The translations under genes were made by a program, and so were the position numbers. From the NCBI GenBank assembly GCA_900770725.1, contig CAAGLL010000027.1, positions 1-64,000 of the forward strand: DNA of 64,000 bases. Reading direction: 5' to 3'. This document shows positions 57,005-64,000 of the stretch, in pieces. Each line of letters begins with the position of its first letter. The first letter of the stretch is position 1. This DNA is from an uncultured Succinivibrio sp. GTDB lineage: Bacteria > Pseudomonadota > Gammaproteobacteria > Enterobacterales > Succinivibrionaceae. Under the pieces are notes generated by a model. That model was not told the origin of the DNA. It saw only the letters and a list, made by a program, of their open reading frames with translations, and did no database searches.

Positions 57005-57985
57005 TCACTTGAGCCCCGGAGGCGGCCAGTTGGCCACCCTCATGCCGAGGGAGAGCCCTCTCTGGGCAAGGACGTCCTTGATCTCAGTGAGGGACTTCTT
57101 CCCGAGGTTCGGGGTCTTGAGCAGCTCGACTTCGGTACGCTGCACCAGATCGCCTATGTAAATGATGTTCTCAGCCTTCAGGCAGTTGGCGGACCTCACG
57201 GTCAGCTCCAGATCGTCCACCGGCTGCATCAGGATCGGATCAGGGAGCGGAGGGGCGGAAGGCTTGAGGGCCTGCTCGTCTATCTCGTCCTTGTTCACGA
57301 TGTTGCTGATGCAATCCTTGAGGAGGTCGGAGCCGCGCTTCAAGGCCTCGTCCGGGGCGATGACCCCGTTGGTCTCGATGTCGATCACCAGCCTGTCCAG
57401 ATCGGTCCTCTGCTCGACGCGCGCGGACTCGATGCCGTACACGAAGCGGGTGACCGGGGTGTAGCTCGCGTCGATGAGGATGTCATCCTCGGCCGACGGG
57501 GCCAGGTGCAGGTCGGAGGTCGAGAGCACGTAGCCATTGCCCGAGCTGATGCGGAGCTTCATCTCCAGCGCGGCCTTGTCGCCCTTGAGGGTGCAGACCA
57601 GCGCATCGGGATTGACGAAGGACACGCCCTCGGGGCACTCGAAGTCGCCAGCCTTGACCGATCCCTCGCCCTTCTTGGACACAGTGGCCCAGACAGGCGA
57701 GGACACGGGCTTGTCGGAACGGACCGCGAGGGTCTTGACGTTCATGACGACCTCGAAGATCGGCTCTGCGATGTCGGCCTTGACGTCATTGATGCTCTTT
57801 ACGCCATCGATGTGCATCGCGTCGACCGCGGTGCCCGGCATGGTCTTGAGCAGCACTCCGCTGAGCGCGGTGCCCAGGGTGTGGCCGAAGCCGCGCTCGA
57901 GGGGCTCGAGCACGACGTGGGCCGCGCTCGGGGACACCTCGGTGAAATCGACCGGCTTCGGTTTGAGCAGTTCACAAACTGACAC
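57005..57985 (-). CDS. rpoA1: RNA polymerase alpha subunit, canonical-position paralogue (beta'-contacting type)
   Basis: This copy holds the usual place between rpsD and rplQ. It has a GTG start and 326 residues. The E. coli dimer/beta-binding segment is altered: ALRRILLSS becomes ALSGVLLKT (Arg44/Arg45 to Ser42/Gly43), the HEYS-EGVQEDIL segment is lost, NKSGIG becomes SKKGEG and RGRGY becomes SGNGY. In contrast TPVTRFVYGIESARVEQRTD (176-195), the stretch that contacts beta', is full length and close to E. coli. The C-terminal domain is nearly the same as in the distal copy. It therefore looks specialised for one side of the alpha dimer and unlikely to work alone. Confidence 0.93.
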   Translation of the reverse strand: MSVCELLKPKPVDFTEVSPSAAHVVLEPLERGFGHTLGTALSGVLLKTMPGTAVDAMHIDGVKSINDVKADIAEPIFEVVMNVKTLAVRSDKPVSSPVWATVSKKGEGSVKAGDFECPEGVSFVNPDALVCTLKGDKAALEMKLRISSGNGYVLSTSDLHLAPSAEDDILIDASYTPVTRFVYGIESARVEQRTDLDRLVIDIETNGVIAPDEALKRGSDLLKDCISNIVNKDEIDEQALKPSAPPLPDPILMQPVDDLELTVRSANCLKAENIIYIGDLVQRTEVELLKTPNLGKKSLTEIKDVLAQRGLSLGMRVANWPPPGLK

Positions 57986-58037
57986 TAGAGTTACCCCACA
58001 TTTACGTTAGGTGATGTTGGCGCAGCGGCCTTCACAA

Positions 58038-58661
58038 TTACTTCGAGTACAACTCGACGATGAGCTGTTCCTTGATGTCGGCAGGAAGCTCAGCGCGCTC
58101 AGGCTTGCTCTTGTAAGTGCCCTTCAGGTTGTCGGCGTCGACGTCGATCCAGGTCGGCTTGGTCGGACGCTGGCCGGAAAGGTCGAGGGCGGCCTTGATG
58201 CGGACCTGCTTCTTGGCCTTCTCGCGCACTGCGATCACGTCGTTGGGCTGCACCTCGTAGGAGGGGATGTTCACGATGTGGTCGTTGACGGTGATGGCCT
58301 TGTGGCTCACCAACTGGCGGGCCTCCATGCGGGTCGAGCCGAAGCCCATGCGGTAAACGACGTTGTCGAGGCGGCCTTCGAGAAGCTGAAGCAGGTTCTC
58401 GCCGGTGTTGCCGGACATCCTGGCTGCCTTCTTGTAGTAATTGCGGAACTGGCGCTCCAGCACACCGTAGATGCGGCGGACCTTCTGCTTCTCGCGAAGC
58501 TGGACGCCGTAGTCGGAAAGGCGGGGCTTGTTTGCACCGTGCTGGCCAGGGGCGGTATCGAGCTTGCACTTTCTGTCGATAGCCTTAACACCTGACTTCA
58601 GGAAAAGGTCTACACCCTCACGGCGGCTTAATTTCAGGGCAGGGCCTGTGTACTTTGCCAT
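58038..58661 (-). CDS. rpsD: 30S ribosomal protein S4
   Basis: S4 nucleates 30S assembly and in E. coli represses the alpha operon. The 207 residues (206 in E. coli) start MAKYTGPALKLSRREG and have the S4 domain (ARQLVSHKAITVNDHIVNIPS). It lies between rpsK and rpoA1. Confidence 0.98.
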   Translation of the reverse strand: MAKYTGPALKLSRREGVDLFLKSGVKAIDRKCKLDTAPGQHGANKPRLSDYGVQLREKQKVRRIYGVLERQFRNYYKKAARMSGNTGENLLQLLEGRLDNVVYRMGFGSTRMEARQLVSHKAITVNDHIVNIPSYEVQPNDVIAVREKAKKQVRIKAALDLSGQRPTKPTWIDVDADNLKGTYKSKPERAELPADIKEQLIVELYSK

Positions 58662-58690
58662 TTGTTTATCTCCAGAATCTTAGCTAACGG

Positions 58691-59167
58691 TTAAACGCGG
58701 CGCTTCTTGGGCGGGCGGCAGCCGTTATGAGGGATGGGGGTAACGTCGGTGATGTTGGTGATCTTGAATCCGAGTGCGTTCAGTGCGCGGATGGAAGACT
58801 CACGCCCAGGGCCGGGTCCCTTGACCATGACTTCCAGATTCTTGACGCCGTATTCCTTGGCGCTCTCGCCGGCACGCTCGGCAGCGACCTGGGCCGCATA
58901 CGGAGTGGACTTGCGGGAACCACGGAATCCGGAACCGCCTGCAGTCGCCCAGGAAAGGACGTTGCCCTGACGGTCAGAGATGGAAACAATGGTGTTGTTG
59001 AAAGACGCATGAATGTGCGCCACGCCGTCGGCGATCTGCCTCTTGCCGCGCTTGCCGCGAACAACGCGCGGGGCAGCGGGGGCGGCGGCCGGAGCAGCAG
59101 CGGCTGCTGCAGGGGCGGTTGCGGCAGGGGTCTCCTGCTTGGCGGTCTCTTTGATTTCTTCAGCCAT
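58691..59167 (-). CDS. rpsK: 30S ribosomal protein S11 with Ala/Pro-rich N-terminal extension
   Basis: S11 is part of the 30S platform. The conserved body (DGVAHIHASFNNTIVSISDRQ to the invariant end PPKKRRV) is intact. At the N terminus about 30 extra residues rich in Ala, Pro and Glu precede the usual basic start, giving 158 residues compared with 129 in E. coli. The ATG that gives the extended form lies 11 bases after rpsM with a good ribosome site (GGAGAT). Confidence 0.96.
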   Translation of the reverse strand: MAEEIKETAKQETPAATAPAAAAAAPAAAPAAPRVVRGKRGKRQIADGVAHIHASFNNTIVSISDRQGNVLSWATAGGSGFRGSRKSTPYAAQVAAERAGESAKEYGVKNLEVMVKGPGPGRESSIRALNALGFKITNITDVTPIPHNGCRPPKKRRV

Positions 59168-59178
59168 CTGGCAATCTC

Positions 59179-59535
59179 CTATTTCTTAACACTCTTGCGC
59201 GGGCCCTTGCGGGTGCGGGCGTTGGTCTTGGTGCGCTGCCCGCGGACAGGAAGGCCGCGGCGGTGGCGCAGGCCACGGTAAGTGCCAAGGTCAATGAGAC
59301 GCTTGATGTTCATGGTGATCTCACGCCTCAAGTCGCCTTCGACAGTGTACTTGGCGACTTCAGCGCGGATCTTGTCCACTGAAGCTTCATCGATGTCTTT
59401 GAACTTGATGTTGGGGTCAACGCCCACTGCCTTGAGGATGTCGCGGGCGCGGGTGGGGCCGATGCCGTAGATCGACTGCAGAGCAATCGAGGCGATCTTT
59501 TGGTCAGGCACGTTAATGCCAGCTATACGGGCCAC
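59179..59535 (-). CDS. rpsM: 30S ribosomal protein S13
   Basis: S13 contacts the P-site tRNA and bridges to the 50S subunit. The 118 residues start MARIAGINVPDQK and end in the basic tail TKTNARTRKGPRKSVKK. It is the first gene of the alpha operon after a 189-base leader. Confidence 0.98.
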   Translation of the reverse strand: MARIAGINVPDQKIASIALQSIYGIGPTRARDILKAVGVDPNIKFKDIDEASVDKIRAEVAKYTVEGDLRREITMNIKRLIDLGTYRGLRHRRGLPVRGQRTKTNARTRKGPRKSVKK

Positions 59536-59668
59536 TATTGATCTCCTAATTAAAGGTCAGTTAATAAAAAACGTCACCGCAAAGCCCGATTAAGGATACG
59601 CGGCAACTTCATAGTGCCTATTGGCAAGTCAGAAAAGCACTGGTTGCCCAGTGCCGTGAAACCGTATG
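59536..59668 (-). other. alpha-operon leader (possible S4 autoregulatory region)
   Basis: This is the untranslated leader between the promoter at 59669-59697 and rpsM. It includes a hairpin GCACTGG/CCAGTGC (59637-59654) and AT-rich sequence before the GGAG ribosome site. In E. coli S4 binds a pseudoknot at this place. The sequence here suggests structure, but I cannot confirm the pseudoknot by eye. Confidence 0.4.
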
Positions 59669-59697
59669 ATTATACAGAAGCCAGGCTGAAGGATCAA
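59669..59697 (-). promoter_or_regulatory. promoter of the alpha operon
   Basis: On the minus strand TTGATC (59692-59697) and TATAAT (59669-59674) are exactly 17 bases apart, in the gap between rpmJ and rpsM. It would drive rpsM-rpsK-rpsD-rpoA1-rplQ-rpoA2 in addition to read-through from the spc operon. Confidence 0.8.
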
Positions 59698-59724
59698 CCC
59701 CCAACCCGGCTTCAAAGCCAAGCA

Positions 59725-59838
59725 TCAGCCCTGACGCTGCTTATGCTTGGGGTTGCTGCAGATGATGCGCACGACGCCGTGGCGACGGACAACCTTGCAG
59801 TTGCGGCACATCTTCTTAACAGAAGCACCTACTTTCAT
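59725..59838 (-). CDS. rpmJ: 50S ribosomal protein L36
   Basis: The 37-residue L36 reads MKVGASVKKMCRNCKVV and so on to KHKQRQG. It is the zinc-binding (C+) form, with Cys11, Cys14, Cys27 and His32 present. It lies 21 bases after secY, the standard end of the spc operon. Confidence 0.97.
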   Translation of the reverse strand: MKVGASVKKMCRNCKVVRRHGVVRIICSNPKHKQRQG

Positions 59839-59859
59839 CTTTAATCTCCTTGAAAAATT

Positions 59860-61212
59860 CTACCGGCCGTAGTTTCTCAAATTGGCTTTGCGCATTATAT
59901 CGCCATACTGCTGGTTCATCAGATGGCTCTGGAGCTGCGCCACGAAATCCATGGTCACAACCACGATAATGAGCAACGAGGTGCCGCCGAAGTAGAACTG
60001 GACGTTGAACCAGTTCATGAGGAGCTGGGGCACCAGGCACACGAAGACCATGTAGATGGAGCCAGAGAGGGTGAGCCTCGTCATGACCTTGTCTATGAAC
60101 TTCGCGGTCTGCTCGCCGGGACGGATCCCGGGGATGAACGCCCCGCTCTTCTTGAGGTTGTCGGCAACCTCGCGCGGGTTGAAAATCAGGGCCGTATAGA
60201 AGAAGGTGAAGAACACGATAGCCGCCGCGTAAATCAGCTCATAGAGCGGCTGGCCCGGCTGGATGAACAGGGAGATCTCCCCCAGCACATTCGCGACCGG
60301 ATTGTCGCCCTGGCCGAACCACGAGACCACAGTGCCGGGGAACAGGATGATCGACGATGCGAAGATCGCCGGGATCACGCCCGACATGTTGATCTTGAGC
60401 GGCAGGTTGGAACGCGGCGATGAATAAATGCGGTTGCCCATCTGGCGCTTGGCGTATTCGATGACGATCTTCCTCTGTCCGCGTTCAACGAACACGACGA
60501 AGTAGGTCACGAGAACTACAACCACGCCTATCACAAGCAGCGCGATGGTCGACAGATCGCCCTGGCGGCTCTGCTCGAAGGTCCTGCCGAGCGCGCTCGG
60601 GAGGCCTGCGACAATGCCGGCGAAGATGATTAGCGAAATGCCGTTGCCGATCCCGCGCTCGGTGATCTGCTCGCCGAGCCACATCAGCAGCATCGTACCG
60701 GTAACCAGGCTGACGGTAGTCACAAAGTAAAAACCGAAGCCCGGATTGTCGACCAGCCCCGGAACCATGTTCGGGATGCCGGTCGCGATGCCCATTCCCT
60801 GCAGTGCTGCGAGGAAGAGCGTCGAGACGCGAGTGTACTGTGTGATCTTGCGGCGGCCTGACTCGCCCTCCTTGCGGAGTTCGGACAGGCTCTTGTTGAT
60901 CACTGCGAGCAGCTGGATGATGATCGCTGCCGAGATGTAAGGCATGATGCCCAACGCGAGCACCGACGCACGCTCAAGGGCGCCGCCGGAGAACATGTTG
61001 AACATGCCCAGGATGGTTCCGCTCTGTTCTTCGAAAACGCGTGCCAGAACGTCGGCGTTGATGCCCGGGACCGGGACGTAGGAACCGAGCCTGAACATCA
61101 CCAGACCTAGGAAGACGAACAGCAGGCGCTGGCGGACTTCGGACTTGCCGGAGTTCTTCTCAGCTTTTGCCATCGCCTCGCGACTTCTGTCAAATAGCGA
61201 TTTTCTTGCCAT
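59860..61212 (-). CDS. secY: Sec translocon channel subunit SecY
   Basis: SecY forms the protein-conducting channel of the inner membrane. The 450 residues (443 in E. coli) show ten transmembrane helices, the plug region after TM1 (PGINADVLARVFEEQSG), LGIMPYISAAIIIQLL, and the C5 loop IPGIRPGEQTAKFIDKV. It is in the spc operon between rplO and rpmJ. Confidence 0.98.
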   Translation of the reverse strand: MARKSLFDRSREAMAKAEKNSGKSEVRQRLLFVFLGLVMFRLGSYVPVPGINADVLARVFEEQSGTILGMFNMFSGGALERASVLALGIMPYISAAIIIQLLAVINKSLSELRKEGESGRRKITQYTRVSTLFLAALQGMGIATGIPNMVPGLVDNPGFGFYFVTTVSLVTGTMLLMWLGEQITERGIGNGISLIIFAGIVAGLPSALGRTFEQSRQGDLSTIALLVIGVVVVLVTYFVVFVERGQRKIVIEYAKRQMGNRIYSSPRSNLPLKINMSGVIPAIFASSIILFPGTVVSWFGQGDNPVANVLGEISLFIQPGQPLYELIYAAAIVFFTFFYTALIFNPREVADNLKKSGAFIPGIRPGEQTAKFIDKVMTRLTLSGSIYMVFVCLVPQLLMNWFNVQFYFGGTSLLIIVVVTMDFVAQLQSHLMNQQYGDIMRKANLRNYGR

Positions 61213-61228
61213 GCGAACCTCTCAACAA

Positions 61229-61248
61229 GGCGCCCCTTGCGGGGCGCC
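61229..61248. other. hairpin between rplO and secY
   Basis: GGCGCCCC (61229-61236) and GGGGCGCC (61241-61248) form a perfect stem with loop TTGC, in the short rplO-secY gap. It has no U-tract. Similar GCAA/TTGC-loop hairpins occur at other operon junctions in this window and may adjust mRNA stability. Confidence 0.55.
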
Positions 61249-61254
61249 GTTCCA

Positions 61255-61839
61255 TCAGTTGGCCTTCTTCTCGGCCTTGGCCTTCTTGGCGGGCTTCTTC
61301 ACGCCAGCCTTGACGACCGCGTCGATACGGGCCTTGGACTTGGCGGCGGAACGCTTCTCAGAAGCAGCCCTGCGCTCAGCGGCGGCCTTGATGTAATCGG
61401 CCTCCTCGATGGTGCCGCCGGCAGCCTCGATGGCAGCCTTGGCACCGCGGGTCACGCCCAGGCCCTTAACGGTAACCTTCTTGTTGAAGGAAGGAACCTT
61501 GGAAAGGACGATCTTGACGTACTTGATCTTCTTGGTCACGAGGCGGGCCTTACGGAGAGTCTCGAGATCGATCACGTCGCCCTCGACGGAAGCTAAGCTG
61601 TTGAGCGGAATGTCAGTGGTCAGCGTTGCCTTCTTCGACCAGAAGCCGAACTTAGGCAGGCGGATCTTCATCGGCATCTGGCCGCCTTCGAAGCCCGGAC
61701 GCTTGTGGGCGCTCTTGCGGGCGCCGGCACCCTTGATGCCACGGCCGCAGGTCTTGCCAAGGCCGGAGCCGATGCCGCGGCCGACGCGGGTCGGCTTGCG
61801 GCGTGAGCCTGCTGCAGGCTTTAAATCATTCAGGTTCAT
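61255..61839 (-). CDS. rplO: 50S ribosomal protein L15 with long basic C-terminal tail
   Basis: L15 is a late-assembling 50S protein. The conserved body (MNLNDLKPAAGSRRKPTRVGRGIGSG to about residue 142) is complete. It is followed by about 50 extra residues rich in Lys and Ala, giving 194 residues compared with 144 in E. coli. The tail is in frame with no sign of fusion to another gene. Confidence 0.97.
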   Translation of the reverse strand: MNLNDLKPAAGSRRKPTRVGRGIGSGLGKTCGRGIKGAGARKSAHKRPGFEGGQMPMKIRLPKFGFWSKKATLTTDIPLNSLASVEGDVIDLETLRKARLVTKKIKYVKIVLSKVPSFNKKVTVKGLGVTRGAKAAIEAAGGTIEEADYIKAAAERRAASEKRSAAKSKARIDAVVKAGVKKPAKKAKAEKKAN

Positions 61840-61842
61840 CGA

Positions 61843-62025
61843 TTACTCCTCGACTTTGACCATGTAGCTGACTTTGTTGATCATGCCGCGGATCGAAGGA
61901 GTGTCCTCCAGCTCGACGGTATCGCGGATGTGACGCAGACCAAGGCCACGGATGGTGGCAACGTGCTTGGGCTTGCGGCCGATGATGCTCTTGGTCTGGG
62001 TAACCTTGATGGTTTTCTTGGCCAT
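61843..62025 (-). CDS. rpmD: 50S ribosomal protein L30
   Basis: The 60-residue protein starts MAKKTIKVTQTKSIIGRKPKH and has the single ferredoxin-like fold of L30 (TIRGLGLRHIRDTVELEDTPS). It lies between rpsE and rplO, 3 bases from the latter. Confidence 0.97.
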   Translation of the reverse strand: MAKKTIKVTQTKSIIGRKPKHVATIRGLGLRHIRDTVELEDTPSIRGMINKVSYMVKVEE

Positions 62026-62029
62026 TTTC

Positions 62030-62548
62030 TTACTCCAGAATTTCCTTGACGGTCAGGCCGCGCTTTGCGGCAACAGCCTCGGGGGTGCGCATCGAGGCCA
62101 GGGCGGCGACGGTTGCGCGTACGACGTTGATCGGGTTGGTCGAGCCGTAGGCCTTGGCCAGCACGTTGCGGACGCCGGCGACCTCGAGGACGGCGCGCAT
62201 TGCGCCGCCGGCGATGATTCCGGTACCTTCAGCGGCAGGCTGCATGTAGACCATGGAGCCCGAGTGCTCGCCCTTGACAGCGTGGAACAGGGTCCCGTTG
62301 TTGAGGGTGATGGTGTTGTTGACGTTGCGGCGGGCCTGCTCGATCGCCTTCTGGATGGCAGCCGGAACTTCGCCGGCCTTGCCATAGCCGAAGCCGACGC
62401 GGCCGTTGCCGTCACCGACGACAGTCAGGGCGGTGAACGAGAAGATGCGGCCGCCCTTGACGACCTTGGCGACGCGGTTGACCGCGACCAGCTTTTCCTG
62501 CAGTTCGCCTGCCTGGGATTCTTCTTTATTGCGCTGCATTTGGTGCAC
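62030..62548 (-). CDS. rpsE: 30S ribosomal protein S5
   Basis: S5 helps keep decoding accurate. The 172 residues include the dsRNA-binding-like N-terminal domain (VAKVVKGGRIFSFTALTVVGDGNGRVG) and the C-terminal domain (NPINVVRATVAALASM). No unusual features. Confidence 0.98.
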   Translation of the reverse strand: MHQMQRNKEESQAGELQEKLVAVNRVAKVVKGGRIFSFTALTVVGDGNGRVGFGYGKAGEVPAAIQKAIEQARRNVNNTITLNNGTLFHAVKGEHSGSMVYMQPAAEGTGIIAGGAMRAVLEVAGVRNVLAKAYGSTNPINVVRATVAALASMRTPEAVAAKRGLTVKEILE

Positions 62549-62550
62549 TC

Positions 62551-62904
62551 CTAGAACTTGAGGCCGGCTTCACGCGCTGCGTCCGCGAGGGCGGCAACAC
62601 GGCCGTGGTACTGGTAACCGGACCTGTCGAAGGCGACAGTCTCGATGTTCTTGGCCTTGGCACGCTCGGCAATGGTCTTGCCGATGAGCTTGGCGGCCTC
62701 GATGTTGCCGGTGTACTTGAGACCCTTCACAAGGTCCTTTTCGAGGGTGCTTGCGGCAGCCTCGACCTTGCTGTCGGGGGTGATGATCTGGGCGTAAATG
62801 TGACGCGGGGTGCGGGTCACGACCAAGCGGGTAACACCCAGCTCATGCATCTTTGCGCGGCTCTTTCCGGCACGGCGCACGCGGGCCTGTTTTTTAAGGA
62901 ACAT
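62551..62904 (-). CDS. rplR: 50S ribosomal protein L18
   Basis: L18 binds 5S rRNA. The 117-residue product matches the E. coli length. It has RLVVTRTPRHIYAQII and the conserved end FDRSGYQYHGRVAALADAAREAGLKF-type motif. It is two bases upstream of rpsE. Confidence 0.98.
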   Translation of the reverse strand: MFLKKQARVRRAGKSRAKMHELGVTRLVVTRTPRHIYAQIITPDSKVEAAASTLEKDLVKGLKYTGNIEAAKLIGKTIAERAKAKNIETVAFDRSGYQYHGRVAALADAAREAGLKF

Positions 62905-62919
62905 GTTAAGCCACCCTAA

Positions 62920-63453
62920 TTATTTCTTCTTAGCTTCTTTGAGATGAATCACTTCGTCCGCATAACGGATTCCCTTGCCCTTGTAAGGCTCAGGATGGCG
63001 GATTTCGCGAAGGTTAGCGGCAACCTGGCCGATGACAGCCTTGTCATACCCCTTGAGGATGATGTCGGTCTGGGTCGGGGTTTCCGCGGTCACGCCCTCG
63101 GGAAGCTCAAAGTTGACCTGGTGGGAGAAGCCCACAACCAGGTTGAGGATCTTGCCCTTGGCCTGCGCACGGTAGCCGACGCCGACCAGCTTCAGGGCCT
63201 TCTCAAAGCCCTTGTCCAGGCCAACGATCATGTTGTGCAGCAGGGCACGGGTGGTGCCGGACTGCATGTTGGCCTCGGGGGACGGGGTCTTCTGGTCGAC
63301 CTTGATGGCGTTGTCCGCGACGGTCACGGTGACGGTCGGGTGCACCTTCAGGGTCATGGAGGCCTTCTTGGACTTCACAGTGACATTCTGGCCGTCGATG
63401 GCGACCTCGATGCCCTGCGGGATGGGAATGATTTCCTTAGCAATACGAGACAT
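62920..63453 (-). CDS. rplF: 50S ribosomal protein L6
   Basis: L6 lies near the factor-binding site of the 50S. The 177 residues (same as E. coli) start MSRIAKEIIPIPQG and contain both repeats, ending PEPYKGKGIRYADEVIHLKEAKKK-type sequence. Normal spc-operon context. Confidence 0.98.
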   Translation of the reverse strand: MSRIAKEIIPIPQGIEVAIDGQNVTVKSKKASMTLKVHPTVTVTVADNAIKVDQKTPSPEANMQSGTTRALLHNMIVGLDKGFEKALKLVGVGYRAQAKGKILNLVVGFSHQVNFELPEGVTAETPTQTDIILKGYDKAVIGQVAANLREIRHPEPYKGKGIRYADEVIHLKEAKKK

Positions 63454-63466
63454 TCTGTTTCTCCCC

Positions 63467-63856
63467 TTATGCGACGTAGCAGATGACTTCGCCGCCTAAG
63501 CCGTCCTTGCGGGCAGCGCGGTCGGTCATCAGGCCCTTGGAGGTAGAGATGACGGCAATGCCGAGGCCGTTCATGATCCTGGGCAGGTCGCGGCACTTCT
63601 TGTAAATGCGCAGGCCGGGGCGCGAAACGCGCTGGATCAGCTCGACGACAGGCTTGCCCTCGTAGTACTTGAGGCCGATCACGATGACCTTCTTGACGTC
63701 GCCCTGAACCTCGACGGAGGAAATGTAGCCTTCCTTCTGGAGCAGGTTGGCGATCGCCAGCTTCTGCTTGGAGGCGCGGACGGAGACAGTCAGCTTGCCA
63801 GCGGCCTGGCCGTTGCGGATGCGGGTCAGTAAATCCGCGATGGGATCTTGCATCAT
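63467..63856 (-). CDS. rpsH: 30S ribosomal protein S8
   Basis: S8 binds 16S helix 21 and in E. coli represses the spc operon. The 129 residues end in the invariant STSKGLMTDRAARKDGLGGE-ICYVA. The first two codons are both ATG, and either could be the start. Confidence 0.98.
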   Translation of the reverse strand: MMQDPIADLLTRIRNGQAAGKLTVSVRASKQKLAIANLLQKEGYISSVEVQGDVKKVIVIGLKYYEGKPVVELIQRVSRPGLRIYKKCRDLPRIMNGLGIAVISTSKGLMTDRAARKDGLGGEVICYVA

Positions 63857-63872
63857 GATAGTGTTACTCCTC

Positions 63873-64000
63873 TTACCAGCTTGCCTTGTGCAGACCAGGG
63901 ATCTCGCCGCGCATCATGTGCTCGCGGAGCTTGATGCGGGAGAGGCCGAACTTGCGAAGATAGCCGTGCGGACGGCCGGTCTCGCTGCAGCGGTTGCGCT
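63873..64000 (-). CDS. rpsN: 30S ribosomal protein S14, 3' part
   Basis: The last 42 codons of S14 run off the right edge: RCSETGRPHGYLRKFG followed by LSRIKLREHMMRGEIPGLHK and ASW. The sequence is of the zinc-independent (C-) type; no CxxC pair is seen in the visible part. The start lies outside the window. Confidence 0.95.
   Translation of the reverse strand, partial: RNRCSETGRPHGYLRKFGLSRIKLREHMMRGEIPGLHKASW

Noticed and set aside
55466..57985. Two rpoA genes as an assembly duplication
   Set aside because: The N-terminal domains differ throughout and rplQ lies between them once only, so this is a true paralogue pair.

Overview
This window looks like chromosomal backbone of a GC-rich gammaproteobacterium. 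The evidence is gene order shared with Escherichia coli: clpB-pgeF-rluD next to bamD with an rRNA operon just beyond clpB, prfB-lysS, dnaB-alr, recA-recX-alaS-csrA-tRNA-Ser with tRNA-Arg nearby, mutS-rpoS-nlpD, ispF-ispD-ftsB-pyrG-relA-rlmD, rpoE-rseA-rseB-lepA-lepB-rnc-era-recO, yggS-proC-yggT, and the spc and alpha ribosomal operons. A gut Succinivibrionaceae/Aeromonadales relative is one plausible source, but this is inference and no rRNA gene body is in view. No CRISPR array, prophage or insertion sequence is visible.

Layout. 1-107: promoter and leader of an rRNA operon running off the left edge. 290-4870: clpB, pgeF, rluD (minus). 5061-6561: bamD and an RluA-type synthase (plus). 6535-10669: a tightly overlapping minus-strand operon dapA-trmB-amgK-murU-djlA. 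10735-16046: dnaB-alr and prfB-lysS, with prfB read through a programmed +1 frameshift. 16245-18384: two identical tRNA-Arg genes, a plus-strand secreted protein joining a sulfatase-modifying-factor fold to a flavodoxin-like domain, and tRNA-Ser. 18395-23030: recA-recX-alaS-csrA. 23269-34533: mutS, then rpoS, nlpD, a YqaA-family membrane protein, ispF, ispD, ftsB, pyrG, relA. 34867-36561: an accessory insert between relA and rlmD with a Fic protein and a GNAT acetyltransferase. 36634-45373: rlmD, recO, era, rnc, lepB, lepA, rseB, rseA, rpoE. 45638-55372: mscK, ferredoxin, a yggS-proC fusion, yggT, parC, an L,D-transpeptidase and a small acidic protein. 55416-64000: alpha and spc operons.

The most notable feature is in the alpha operon, which ends rpsM-rpsK-rpsD-rpoA-rplQ-rpoA. 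The two alpha-subunit genes have almost the same C-terminal domain, but their N-terminal domains have degenerated in complementary ways. The copy in the normal position has lost the segment that binds beta and kept the one that binds beta'. The extra distal copy shows the reverse. This predicts an obligate, oriented alpha heterodimer in RNA polymerase.

Other notable points are the YggS-ProC fusion, the secreted FGE/flavodoxin protein, a Fic gene under a perfect long inverted repeat with a Gln in place of the catalytic His, possible non-canonical operators at recA, a terminator palindrome inside the start of rluA, and extended tails on several ribosomal proteins.
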